Part shown: positions 27,185 through 34,662 of the stretch, piece after piece | Layout: every line of letters begins with the position of its first letter | Numbering within the stretch: the first letter of the stretch is position 1 | Virus record (IMG/VR): IMGVR_UViG_3300027985_001840 | Location: 1 to 40,684 of that record | Length of the DNA: 40,684 nucleotides | Source of the DNA: a virus | Reading direction: 5' to 3' (one strand) | The notes under the pieces: model-generated | Seen by the model: only the letters and a program-made list of their open reading frames with translations | Databases searched by the model: none | Told to the model about the DNA's origin: nothing | Made by a program: the position numbers and the translations under genes

Positions 27185-27721
27185 ATGGAGAGCTCTGACC
27201 AATCCGAAGAAGCATTAACAATCAGTTTGCCAGAAAAACTCTATCTTGATGACGCAATATCATTTGATGAGCTTGTGAAGCAACTTTTCCAGATCTTTTT
27301 CAAAGATTTTATAGAAACGAAGCCTTATTTCCGGGCAAAACCGGTTGTTTTTGATAACAGCCACAGGGAAAGTTCCTATCCAGAGGGTTTTTGGCATATT
27401 ATTACTCGCACTGATTATATACGGAATGGTGAGCGACTTTTGGATTACAAGAGAGCCAAAAGGCTTCCCTGGCTTAAGTCGATGATTCAACAATGGAATC
27501 ATCCAGCACTTCTTTGTTGGTGTTCACTTGAATTTGACAAGAGTGCAGGGCATGAAATCGAAAAATATTATATCTGGTATGTTGAAGGTAAGTATCTTAT
27601 TGTTCTGAAAGAAAAACCCGGGAAATACTTCCTGGCAACGGCATTTTACGTTACTACCGAACGGGATGAAGCACGGTATCGGGAAAAATATGATAAAGGT
27701 AGGAAAGACTTTAAAAAATAA
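27185..27721 (+). CDS. Possible BECR-fold nuclease/toxin-like protein
   Basis: 178-residue protein. The central region (GFWHIITRTDYIRNGERLLDY ... LPWLKSMIQ) and the later GKYLIVLKEKPGKYFLATAFYVT have the H/R-then-beta-strand look of phage barnase-EndoU-colicinE5/D-RelE-like (BECR) nucleases, with a charged C-terminal tail. This is pattern recall, not a firm match. It could equally be an unrelated DUF. It follows DUF3800 with one base between them. Confidence 0.45.
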   Translation: MESSDQSEEALTISLPEKLYLDDAISFDELVKQLFQIFFKDFIETKPYFRAKPVVFDNSHRESSYPEGFWHIITRTDYIRNGERLLDYKRAKRLPWLKSMIQQWNHPALLCWCSLEFDKSAGHEIEKYYIWYVEGKYLIVLKEKPGKYFLATAFYVTTERDEARYREKYDKGRKDFKK

Positions 27722-27879
27722 AGGGAATCGGTTGTTACCCGACCCCTCAGCTCCTTCTACACTAGGTAGATGAGTATCACTACAATAAATATAGGGCAAC
27801 CTATGTTTACTGTCAAGTAAACAATCGGACAGAACCCTTCATAAATACAGTAAAATTATAGGGATATGTTTTTTCACTT

Positions 27880-27922
27880 TTTCTACAAATTATTCATTTC
27901 TGTCGAAAAAATAGACCATCCG
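27880..27922 (+). promoter_or_regulatory. 43-bp dyad operator-like repeat, copy 3
   Basis: Left half TTTCTACAA (27880-27888, one mismatch to copies 1 and 2), 11-bp spacer, then CTGTCGAAA (27900-27908) and AAATAGACCATCCG. The right 22 bp are almost identical to copies 1 and 2. It stands 45 bp before the first tail gene and marks the return to phage DNA after the cargo. The gap before it (27722-27879) is AT-rich with no gene. Confidence 0.6.
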
Positions 27923-27966
27923 CCCACTAATCCCCTCTGATACCGTATGTCACATGGAGGCCTGCC

Positions 27967-28737
27967 ATGTACATACTCGGCTCAGAATGCACGATAACCC
28001 TCTATCGGAACGACGAACTTACTGCCATCCCCTATACCCTTGAGACCCTCCGAGAGGAACCCCAATGGGCCGAACTCGACCCACTCGTCGGATACATCAT
28101 GCCGATCGGCCTCGTCCGCGGCGGATTTGCCGTCCTGGGCTGCGTCGTAACCCGCGTATGCGGAACATCTCTCTTGGCAATAGCCGGACTCCTCCGAACC
28201 GGACCTGATCAGACCTTCATCCTGTACCTCAATAGAATCGTTGAAAAACGTATCTACCGGAACCTCATCATGACCGGTTGGGAAGTCCGTGCAGACCGCG
28301 ACGAAGCCCTCTACGTCAGACTCGACATGGAAGGCGAGGAAGCCGCCGACTGGGATTACCAGACCCCCGACCTTCCCTGGGAACAGAACGAAACCCTATC
28401 TTTCTTCGACAACGACATCGTCCTTGACGGCAAAGCATCAACCAACATATACCGCTTCTCCTTGACCCGTCTCTTCGGCGACGCCATCTCAACCGTCCTC
28501 CAGCTCCATTACCCCCTGAAAGACGGAGACGAACTCAACGACTGCCGAAGTATTACCCTCGTCACTTTGACCTTCGGCGACCGTCTCCGCATTAGCCTGA
28601 CGAGCCTTATCCTACTTTCCTTCAACGCAAACACCGACAACGCCGAGGAAATCCTCGTCGTGAGGCGCTTCCGCGTTGACGGAGAATGCCTCATAACCGT
28701 GCGAAATGCCAAGGGCGAGTGGGTAACCCCTGAATGA
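27967..28737 (+). CDS. Phage tail-module protein, unknown function
   Basis: 256-residue protein with repeated beta-strand-rich segments and no motif I recognise. GGAGG precedes ATG 27967, and it overlaps the next gene by ATGA. Position directly before the hub-like protein suggests a distal tail or tail-tip component. GC and codon use return to the phage pattern. Confidence 0.6.
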   Translation: MYILGSECTITLYRNDELTAIPYTLETLREEPQWAELDPLVGYIMPIGLVRGGFAVLGCVVTRVCGTSLLAIAGLLRTGPDQTFILYLNRIVEKRIYRNLIMTGWEVRADRDEALYVRLDMEGEEAADWDYQTPDLPWEQNETLSFFDNDIVLDGKASTNIYRFSLTRLFGDAISTVLQLHYPLKDGDELNDCRSITLVTLTFGDRLRISLTSLILLSFNANTDNAEEILVVRRFRVDGECLITVRNAKGEWVTPE

Positions 28738-30272
28738 CGTTTTACTCAGTCGAGGACCGGCTTCGGGAGGCCATAGCCGAAGGACATACCAAAGTCCGCG
28801 TACAGGTCGCCTTTGACTTTACCGCCATGGGCGAATACGTGAGCGTCCCCGAAAGCGACATCCTTGAACTGGTCGTGACGAGCCTGAAAGAGAAAACAGG
28901 CGGAACGGTGACGCGGGGAACCCTTGTCCTTGACAATACAACTGGCTCTTACTGCCCCCGTTTTTTTGACGCATACCTGCCGGCATACAACAAGTACAAC
29001 GGAAGCGAACAGGCGGACGGACTAGGAAACCTCCGGCCGGGACGTATGGTACGGATCTCGTATACCACCGGGACCGACATCCCGTACGTTAATCGCTTCC
29101 TCCTCTATGTGGACGATAATGGCTTTCAGCAAACCGCGACCGGCTACAAAGGTCGCGTTTGCACTGTCGGTCTCGTCGACCTCGCCGCTCGGCTCAAGGA
29201 AACGGACAAGGAAAAAGACTGGACGAATCCTGAGGTGCTCGTCCATGCACGGATCTGTGACAAGGAATTCCCGGATCGATCCATCGTGCACCTGATCGCC
29301 GGACGGGCAGGGCTCTCCGTGGGAGACATAGATTGCTCGACCATTGCCGAATACCTCCCGTACGTGAACCTGACTCGATCGGTCTGGGACGAGCTTTCGG
29401 ACGTTGCGACCATCTACGGGGCGCACCTTGAGACTGCGATGGAAAAGCCGCTCGTCTTCGTAAACACCGAGGATGAAGCTCAATACGTTTTTGATTCATC
29501 GAACGTAACTCACGTTCGTATGCATGACTTGCGCAGCCAATACCGGAATACCATCAGACTCCGCTGGACCAGGTACCGTGAGTTCGTACAAACCGAACTC
29601 TGGCGATATTCCGACCCGCCGGTTATCTACACCAGCGGCCTTGTACCGACGTTTCCCTTCGTCGTTGACGGGGAAAAGCGGGCAATCGAAAACGGCGGAT
29701 ACGATGCACACTACACCGTGAAAACGACAGAAGGGAACAGCCTTGCTGTTGTCTACGCGGAGAATCTTGATTCGCAAGATGAGTTCGCGGCGAACATCGA
29801 CACCGCAGGGCCGCCCCTACAGGTCCTTGCATACGACGTGACTACGCGCCGCGATCGTGCTTCGGTACGTCTTGGAACGGAAACGGATACCGTCTTGCTT
29901 TCGGCAACGATATCAGGCGACGCGATCGCGGGAGAGACGAGCTTTTCGCATTACATCGACAATCCACTCGAAGTCTCTATGAACGGAACGGTCGCGGAGA
30001 ACATCACGACACCCTACCTGTCGGAGAGCCTCCGCGACGGCGTTCCGTATTACCGGACTTTCGCGGCGGGACTGCTCGATAAGTTCTCTCGCGCGCGGAA
30101 GGGATTCTTCCTGAAGACCAATCGTGGCGTCTTTCATGCGCGGGTAGGCGCAGCCGTGAGCGTGAACTTACCCGACGGACTCGTCTGCGAACGCGCGGAG
30201 ATCGTCGAGATGGAACTCAGGTACAAAGCGCGCGAGGCGTTCCATGCCACGTTCTTCCTTGAGGAGGCTTGA
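28734..30272 (+). CDS. Putative tail hub/baseplate-type protein
   Basis: 512 residues. An N-terminal beta domain (VRVQVAFDFTAMGEYVSV ... TRGTLVLDNTTGSY) is followed by a region with LVDLAARLKET ... SIVHLIAGRAGLSVGDID ... WDELSDVATIYGAHLE and a long beta-rich C-terminal half. The pattern of a spike-fold start with a helical 'LIAGRAGL' segment resembles tail hub proteins that link the tube to the fibres. Not firmly assigned. Confidence 0.5.
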   Translation: MTFYSVEDRLREAIAEGHTKVRVQVAFDFTAMGEYVSVPESDILELVVTSLKEKTGGTVTRGTLVLDNTTGSYCPRFFDAYLPAYNKYNGSEQADGLGNLRPGRMVRISYTTGTDIPYVNRFLLYVDDNGFQQTATGYKGRVCTVGLVDLAARLKETDKEKDWTNPEVLVHARICDKEFPDRSIVHLIAGRAGLSVGDIDCSTIAEYLPYVNLTRSVWDELSDVATIYGAHLETAMEKPLVFVNTEDEAQYVFDSSNVTHVRMHDLRSQYRNTIRLRWTRYREFVQTELWRYSDPPVIYTSGLVPTFPFVVDGEKRAIENGGYDAHYTVKTTEGNSLAVVYAENLDSQDEFAANIDTAGPPLQVLAYDVTTRRDRASVRLGTETDTVLLSATISGDAIAGETSFSHYIDNPLEVSMNGTVAENITTPYLSESLRDGVPYYRTFAAGLLDKFSRARKGFFLKTNRGVFHARVGAAVSVNLPDGLVCERAEIVEMELRYKAREAFHATFFLEEA

Positions 30273-30273
30273 A

Positions 30274-30585
30274 GTGAACGAAGATGACCGGAAACTGATC
30301 GCCGAGACGGTCTCCGTAATGAACGGGCTCCGATCCGACATGCAGGAATTCAGGGGAGAGATGCGTGAGTTCAAGCAGAATACGCTTTTGCGGATTACCG
30401 CGCTCGAAAGCGACCAGGTGGAATGTCAGAAGAACCCTACCGTCTGCGCGACCGCCCGGCTCGTCGAAGGGCACCTCTCGGGGCACAAGGGCGGGAAAAG
30501 CTTCGCCGTCTCGATTTGGGCGGTATGCGTTTCAACCGTGATGTGCGTGTTCACGATCGTGATGGCGTTCACGAAAAGGAGTTAA
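30274..30585 (+). CDS. XhlA-like membrane protein of the lysis module
   Basis: 103 residues starting at GTG 30274, 6 nt after GAGGAGG (30261-30267). An N-terminal coiled-coil region (about 5-50) leads to a C-terminal transmembrane helix (VSIWAVCVSTVMCVFTIVMAF) and a positive tail. This is the topology of XhlA-type haemolysin/holin-associated proteins. It opens the lysis cassette. Confidence 0.65.
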   Translation: MNEDDRKLIAETVSVMNGLRSDMQEFRGEMREFKQNTLLRITALESDQVECQKNPTVCATARLVEGHLSGHKGGKSFAVSIWAVCVSTVMCVFTIVMAFTKRS

Positions 30586-30591
30586 GTAAGC

Positions 30592-31170
30592 GTGATCAAC
30601 TGGAAAAAGATATTCGAGATCGAAGAAAAACAATTCGGTGAAATGGGAGAACGCGAGAAGTACGTGTACTTTCTCCTCCTTCAGTACCGAAGCCCGTATC
30701 TCTGGGGAAAAGAGTTGCCATCCGGCGCCGATTGCTCGGGAGCCGTGTGCCTCGCGATCGCCGCCGCTACGGGCAAGATTATCAGGACAACCGCGGACGG
30801 CCTTTACAAAAAATACTTCACGGTGAAAAACCCGGAGATCGATGACATCCAAGCGGTGTTCTTCGTGACGCAGTATGACCGGCAACACGGTGATCGTCTG
30901 GCGAAGCGCGGCGAGGTCGTCCACGTCGCCGGGGTGATCCATGAAGGCGTCGTAATGAACGTCGTGGAACCGAAGGCAGACATAAGGCTCACGAGTTCGA
31001 TGCGCCATTCGTACTCGCTTATGGGATGCGAGATGGTGATTCGGGGACTGGACCGGAAGGCGCTCGACGAGGGAGAGAAAGCGGGTGAGGACCTTTTCGG
31101 GCTCGATCCCGAGTTCGGGGCGTTCGTAGTGGCCGCGAATGCGGTGAAGGAGAAACCGGAGATATGGTAA
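30592..31170 (+). CDS. NlpC/P60 family endolysin-type peptidase
   Basis: 192-residue cysteine peptidase predicted to cut peptidoglycan stem peptides at lysis. Catalytic C48 lies in PSGADCSGAVC, and the catalytic His is in VVHVAGVIHEG (H111 or H117), in the usual order. No signal peptide, as expected for a holin-dependent endolysin. GTG start at 30592 with AAGGAG 9 nt upstream. It overlaps the holin-like gene by 7 nt. Confidence 0.85.
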   Translation: MINWKKIFEIEEKQFGEMGEREKYVYFLLLQYRSPYLWGKELPSGADCSGAVCLAIAAATGKIIRTTADGLYKKYFTVKNPEIDDIQAVFFVTQYDRQHGDRLAKRGEVVHVAGVIHEGVVMNVVEPKADIRLTSSMRHSYSLMGCEMVIRGLDRKALDEGEKAGEDLFGLDPEFGAFVVAANAVKEKPEIW

Positions 31171-31445
31171 ACGAACAGACTGAAGAAACTGGGTATCGGG
31201 AAGTGTGCGATTACACCTTTCGCGAGCACTTCGCGATCCTTGCAAAGCGAATACTCGCTTTGCCCTCGAAGATGATCGGCTTCAAGCCCTTCTGCCTCTA
31301 TCTTGCGACCTGGCTCCTCGTAACCGGCAAGATCGGCGAGGGCGTTTGGTTCGCGGTAATGGTTTCGGTTCTCTTCGGGATCGTCGGGCTGAAGGTTCTC
31401 GCGCAGATGAGGGGCGGTCGCCCTTCCGGAGGGGAGATTGAGTGA
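31164..31445 (+). CDS. Putative holin, two transmembrane segments
   Basis: 93 residues with two hydrophobic segments (about 40-56, CLYLATWLLVTG, and 60-78, WFAVMVSVLFGIVGLKVL) and a charged tail. Size, topology and place between endolysin and spanin-like genes fit a class II-type holin. The gene overlaps both neighbours by a few bases. Confidence 0.7.
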   Translation: MVNEQTEETGYREVCDYTFREHFAILAKRILALPSKMIGFKPFCLYLATWLLVTGKIGEGVWFAVMVSVLFGIVGLKVLAQMRGGRPSGGEIE

Positions 31446-31777
31446 ATGAGTTCATGAAAAAGGCAAAGACGTTCCTGGCAGGAATTGCCGTAGGCGCCGG
31501 GGCGATCCTTCTCCTCGCGCTAACCGTCTTATCGAAGAAAGGACGATCAGGAGAAATCCGGGGAGACAAAAAAAACGATGAGTTTACCGCACTGGCCGAA
31601 TCAAAACGGCAGGAAGCTGTGGACGCTGTGCGCGCTACTCCTTCTCGTACAATTGCCGAACGCTACGAGGGCGTGGGCGACACCGTTGACGCAGGCAGAA
31701 ATCGATTCGCTTCTCGGGTCAAAAACCGAATTCTCGCGGCAGGAGGTCGCAGAATTGATGAGCAACATACTGACTGA
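31442..31777 (+). CDS. Inner-membrane spanin-like protein
   Basis: 111 residues from GTG 31442 (GTGA overlap with the holin stop). A single N-terminal transmembrane helix (FLAGIAVGAGAILLLALTVL, 11-30) is followed by a charged, partly helical region. This is the arrangement of an i-spanin, though it is short. Its 3' 200 bp are read in a second frame by the next gene. Confidence 0.5.
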   Translation: MNEFMKKAKTFLAGIAVGAGAILLLALTVLSKKGRSGEIRGDKKNDEFTALAESKRQEAVDAVRATPSRTIAERYEGVGDTVDAGRNRFASRVKNRILAAGGRRIDEQHTD

Positions 31778-31991
31778 CGCCGACGAGGAGATCGAGCGGA
31801 CGGCGCAGGAAGCCGCTCGCGAGGTCGCGGCCGAGGATTCAGGCGAGATCGCGGTACAGAAAAGCATCGCCGAGAGCTGGAGGAAGGAAGCCGCGCGCAT
31901 CGACGGAGAACGTGTCGTATGGCGTAGCTGCGCGATCGTGGAAACCGTCGTGATACTCGGCGGGATGCTTATCTACGGATTGGCACGATAA
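31578..31991 (+). CDS. Overlapping lysis-module protein, possible spanin partner
   Basis: 137 residues from ATG 31578, in a different frame from 31442-31777 and overlapping it by 200 bp. A hydrophobic signal-like segment (about 14-32, LWTLCALLLLVQLPNATRAWA), a long acidic/charged helical middle with DEEIERTAQEAAREV and a C-terminal transmembrane helix (IVETVVILGGMLIYGLA) are seen. No lipobox cysteine is visible, so it is not a standard o-spanin lipoprotein. GGGGAGA lies 11 nt upstream. The embedded arrangement imitates Rz/Rz1. Confidence 0.55.
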   Translation: MSLPHWPNQNGRKLWTLCALLLLVQLPNATRAWATPLTQAEIDSLLGSKTEFSRQEVAELMSNILTDADEEIERTAQEAAREVAAEDSGEIAVQKSIAESWRKEAARIDGERVVWRSCAIVETVVILGGMLIYGLAR

Positions 31992-32001
31992 GGAGACCGG
32001 T

Positions 32002-32553
32002 GTGAAAGCGAAATACAAATTGAAGGGGAAGGTGCGGGTATGCGTCATCGCGCCGGACGGATCGGTGAAACGGCATGAACCGGGCTTAATCAGAAGGATT
32101 CTCGGTATTCCCGGCAAGCCGATGATCTCGCGGCACCACAACACGATTACGAGGCAGGGGGAGGGCTTGATCGCCGATCTCCTTCTCGGTACCCCGACGC
32201 AGACCAAGATTACCTCGGCGACGGGATTTATCCAGGTCGGGACGGGGTGGACGGGAAGCAGCCCGAAAACGAACACCCGGTGCAATACCGCAACCGGCTC
32301 GATGGAAGCCCTCGATGCGGGGTATCCCACGCGGAGTGCCGCGTTCGGTTCGACCGGGGACAATGTGCTCACCTATCGGACGAGTTTCGAGGCAGGAAAG
32401 ATTAACGCGAACGGAATAAACGAGGCTTGCCTCCTGAACGGGAATACCGCCGGGGCGATATCCCTCGCGTACGCACAGATTACCCCTGCGGCGAACGTGA
32501 CGAGCGTCGACACCCTTCAGGTGGACTGGCAGATTACCTTTACAGGTTCCTGA
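32002..32553 (+). CDS. Phage tail fibre/adhesin-associated protein
   Basis: 183 residues rich in T, G, N and A. The C-terminal two-thirds (FIQVGTGWTGSSPKTNT ... TSFEAGKINANGINEACLL ... VDWQITFTG) has the look of phage fibre-tip beta proteins that report temperature- or structure-stable T/G repeats. GTG 32002 is 6 nt from GGAG. It overlaps the next gene by one base. Exact role unknown. Confidence 0.55.
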   Translation: MKAKYKLKGKVRVCVIAPDGSVKRHEPGLIRRILGIPGKPMISRHHNTITRQGEGLIADLLLGTPTQTKITSATGFIQVGTGWTGSSPKTNTRCNTATGSMEALDAGYPTRSAAFGSTGDNVLTYRTSFEAGKINANGINEACLLNGNTAGAISLAYAQITPAANVTSVDTLQVDWQITFTGS

Positions 32554-34076
32554 TGGTCAGATTCCAGCAAGAGCGATCATCTCTATACCTCGACCAATCG
32601 GTCCTGGACTCACCCTGTCGCGTCCGGCTTACGGGAAAGGATACTCTTTTCTCGCTTTCCCGGTGGAATGACTCGGTGTCGCTTTCGTTCGGCACGGAGG
32701 GAGACTATCGGGGAAAAACGATTGTTCGGGGGAATGAAGTTCTCTTGAAACCTGATGAGACTCCGAAGACGCACCACGTTTTTAGGCGACTCGACGGCGA
32801 CCGCTTTGAATACGACGTAGTGCTTCTCCGGGAGCCCGAAACGAATGTCGTCTCGATCGACCTCTCGGTTCCCGACGGGCTTGAGTTCTTCAGGCAACCG
32901 TCCGAAGAGGATGCCCGAAAACATGGTATTCGGTGCGCTCCCGAGGTTCTCGATAGCTACGCCGTGTACTGGAAGGAGCGAAACGGCAGATTCAAGACGG
33001 GGAAGTTCTGCCATATCTTTCGGCCCAGAATCCGGGACGCGCGGGGACGCGGGGTTTGGGGAAGGCTTGAGATAACCGGTCGGGTGATGGCCGTGACGAT
33101 ACCGGAGAAATGGCTTGCCGATGCCGCGTATCCCGTCGTCGTCGATCCTGTGATCGGTACCCAAACGCGGGGCGCGCTTAATACGATTGACTGGTATGGG
33201 GAGGGTGATCCCCAACCGTTCTATCTCGATTGCCAAATGGGCTTAAGCAAGTTCACCGCTGCAAGCGCGATAGCGGGACTCTGCACATCCTATATCTACT
33301 CGTACATGTCCGATGACTGTAACGGACAGGCGGTTCTTTTCTCCGATGCATCCAATTTTCCGGGGACAAGGCTTTCGAGGAATGAGGCGATCGTCGATCT
33401 AGATCGGACGACGGGTGGATGGGTGCCTTCGACGTTTACGCTGTCGCGGACGATCGCGGCCGGGGAGACTTTCTGGTACGGCTATAACGCGAAATACGGC
33501 GTCAACACATACTACGACGTCGCCGGGACGTTCCGGAAAATGTGGACCGATACCTTTACCGATGTGCCGGAGACTTTCAGCGATTACGGCGAGGTGTGGA
33601 ACGTCATCATGAGCGCGTACTTCTCGTATACGAGCGCCGTGAACTATACGAGAACGTGTATGGGTAACGCGGGGATTACTGAAAGTGCGGCAAGGCGCGC
33701 GGGAGTCGCGCGGACTTCTTCCGGTTCGGTTGGCGCCGAACTTGCGATAAACCGATGTGTCGGTATCAACCGGATGGGTATCGGTTCCGTCTCGGTAGAC
33801 GAGATTAAACGGACAGTCTCTTCGTTTTTTCGAACATTGGAGGATGTGCTTGATGTTACAAGGTCTTCGGGAATCGTTCAGCGATTGATCCGGCTCTGTG
33901 TTTCTGCGGCCTTACCGCAAGGCGAAATCGTTCGGAGGATCTGGTTCTCACGTTTTGTCGAAAGCGCGCTTGAGTTTCTCGAGCGAATGCTTCCTCGGAT
34001 GATCCTGAAGAAAGAGGAGCTTGTCTTCGTTTCGAGGATTACGAGGGAGATCGAAATAAGGAGTACGTTGGTATGA
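32553..34076 (+). CDS. Large phage tail/adhesin protein
   Basis: 507-residue, beta-rich protein from ATG 32553. The first half (to about 200) has regular beta pairs ending in PEKWLADAAYPVVVDPVIG, a sequence shape common to phage and secreted surface proteins that precede variable adhesin domains. The middle is aromatic and glycine rich; the C-terminal about 110 residues are helical. It is a candidate receptor-binding protein. It overlaps the next gene by ATGA. Confidence 0.55.
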   Translation: MVRFQQERSSLYLDQSVLDSPCRVRLTGKDTLFSLSRWNDSVSLSFGTEGDYRGKTIVRGNEVLLKPDETPKTHHVFRRLDGDRFEYDVVLLREPETNVVSIDLSVPDGLEFFRQPSEEDARKHGIRCAPEVLDSYAVYWKERNGRFKTGKFCHIFRPRIRDARGRGVWGRLEITGRVMAVTIPEKWLADAAYPVVVDPVIGTQTRGALNTIDWYGEGDPQPFYLDCQMGLSKFTAASAIAGLCTSYIYSYMSDDCNGQAVLFSDASNFPGTRLSRNEAIVDLDRTTGGWVPSTFTLSRTIAAGETFWYGYNAKYGVNTYYDVAGTFRKMWTDTFTDVPETFSDYGEVWNVIMSAYFSYTSAVNYTRTCMGNAGITESAARRAGVARTSSGSVGAELAINRCVGINRMGIGSVSVDEIKRTVSSFFRTLEDVLDVTRSSGIVQRLIRLCVSAALPQGEIVRRIWFSRFVESALEFLERMLPRMILKKEELVFVSRITREIEIRSTLV

Positions 34077-34363
34077 CGTCGATTTTCGCCGGACAGACCG
34101 CGCTGCGAATCAGTGCCCGCACCGGGACCGCCCTCTCGGACGTCTCTTCCTGCGAGATCCGGTACGAGAAGCCCGACGGAACGCGGGGGCACTTTCCCGC
34201 GTTCGTGAGCGATCAGGGAAGAGGAGTCGTGTCGCATGACCTTACGGGGAATGAGTTCGATCAGGCGGGATGGTGGCGTTTCTGGGTTTTCGTGACCTTC
34301 GTTGACGACCGGTCTGCCTGTGGGGATGCGGTACGGGTGTTCGTACGAGAGGAAGGGACATGA
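34073..34363 (+). CDS. Small beta-rich phage protein
   Basis: 96 residues with an N-terminal segment (FAGQTALRISARTGTAL ... CEIRYEKPDGTRGHFPA) similar in shape to the BppU/adhesin-capping domains found beside tail fibres. Overlaps both neighbours by 4 nt. Function not established. Confidence 0.5.
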   Translation: MTSIFAGQTALRISARTGTALSDVSSCEIRYEKPDGTRGHFPAFVSDQGRGVVSHDLTGNEFDQAGWWRFWVFVTFVDDRSACGDAVRVFVREEGT

Positions 34364-34662
34364 GCGCTCGAAGAAGAAGGATAAATCACTATAGTTGGCA
34401 GGTGTCACGGCTCAAAGATTTTATCCAAAAGGAACAGGCTGATTGCCTCCTCTATGAGATGTGCTATGAAAAACTGGGGAAGACGTTCTCATTCCAGGTT
34501 CTCTCGGTCATGGTGTTCATCCTCAAGGACGGATACGCGAGAAAGCCGGGGTCGCTCGTGACGCTCTATCGTGTGGCACATGCCGCCGATGGGCCTTGCG
34601 TTGATTTCGAGAAGCGGTACGAAAAATACTATTACGCACTCAGGGAACAGGGGTATCTGTGA
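34360..34662 (+). CDS. Hypothetical protein between tail and replication genes
   Basis: 100 residues, basic, mostly helical, no family recognised. It overlaps the preceding and following genes by 4 nt each, so it belongs to the same transcription unit as the helicase. A replication accessory role is possible by position only. Confidence 0.5.
   Translation: MSARRRRINHYSWQVSRLKDFIQKEQADCLLYEMCYEKLGKTFSFQVLSVMVFILKDGYARKPGSLVTLYRVAHAADGPCVDFEKRYEKYYYALREQGYL

Noticed and set aside
32427-32552. Upstream extension of the adhesin-like gene
   Set aside because: Overlaps the preceding gene in another frame; ATG 32553 fits the 1-nt overlap pattern.
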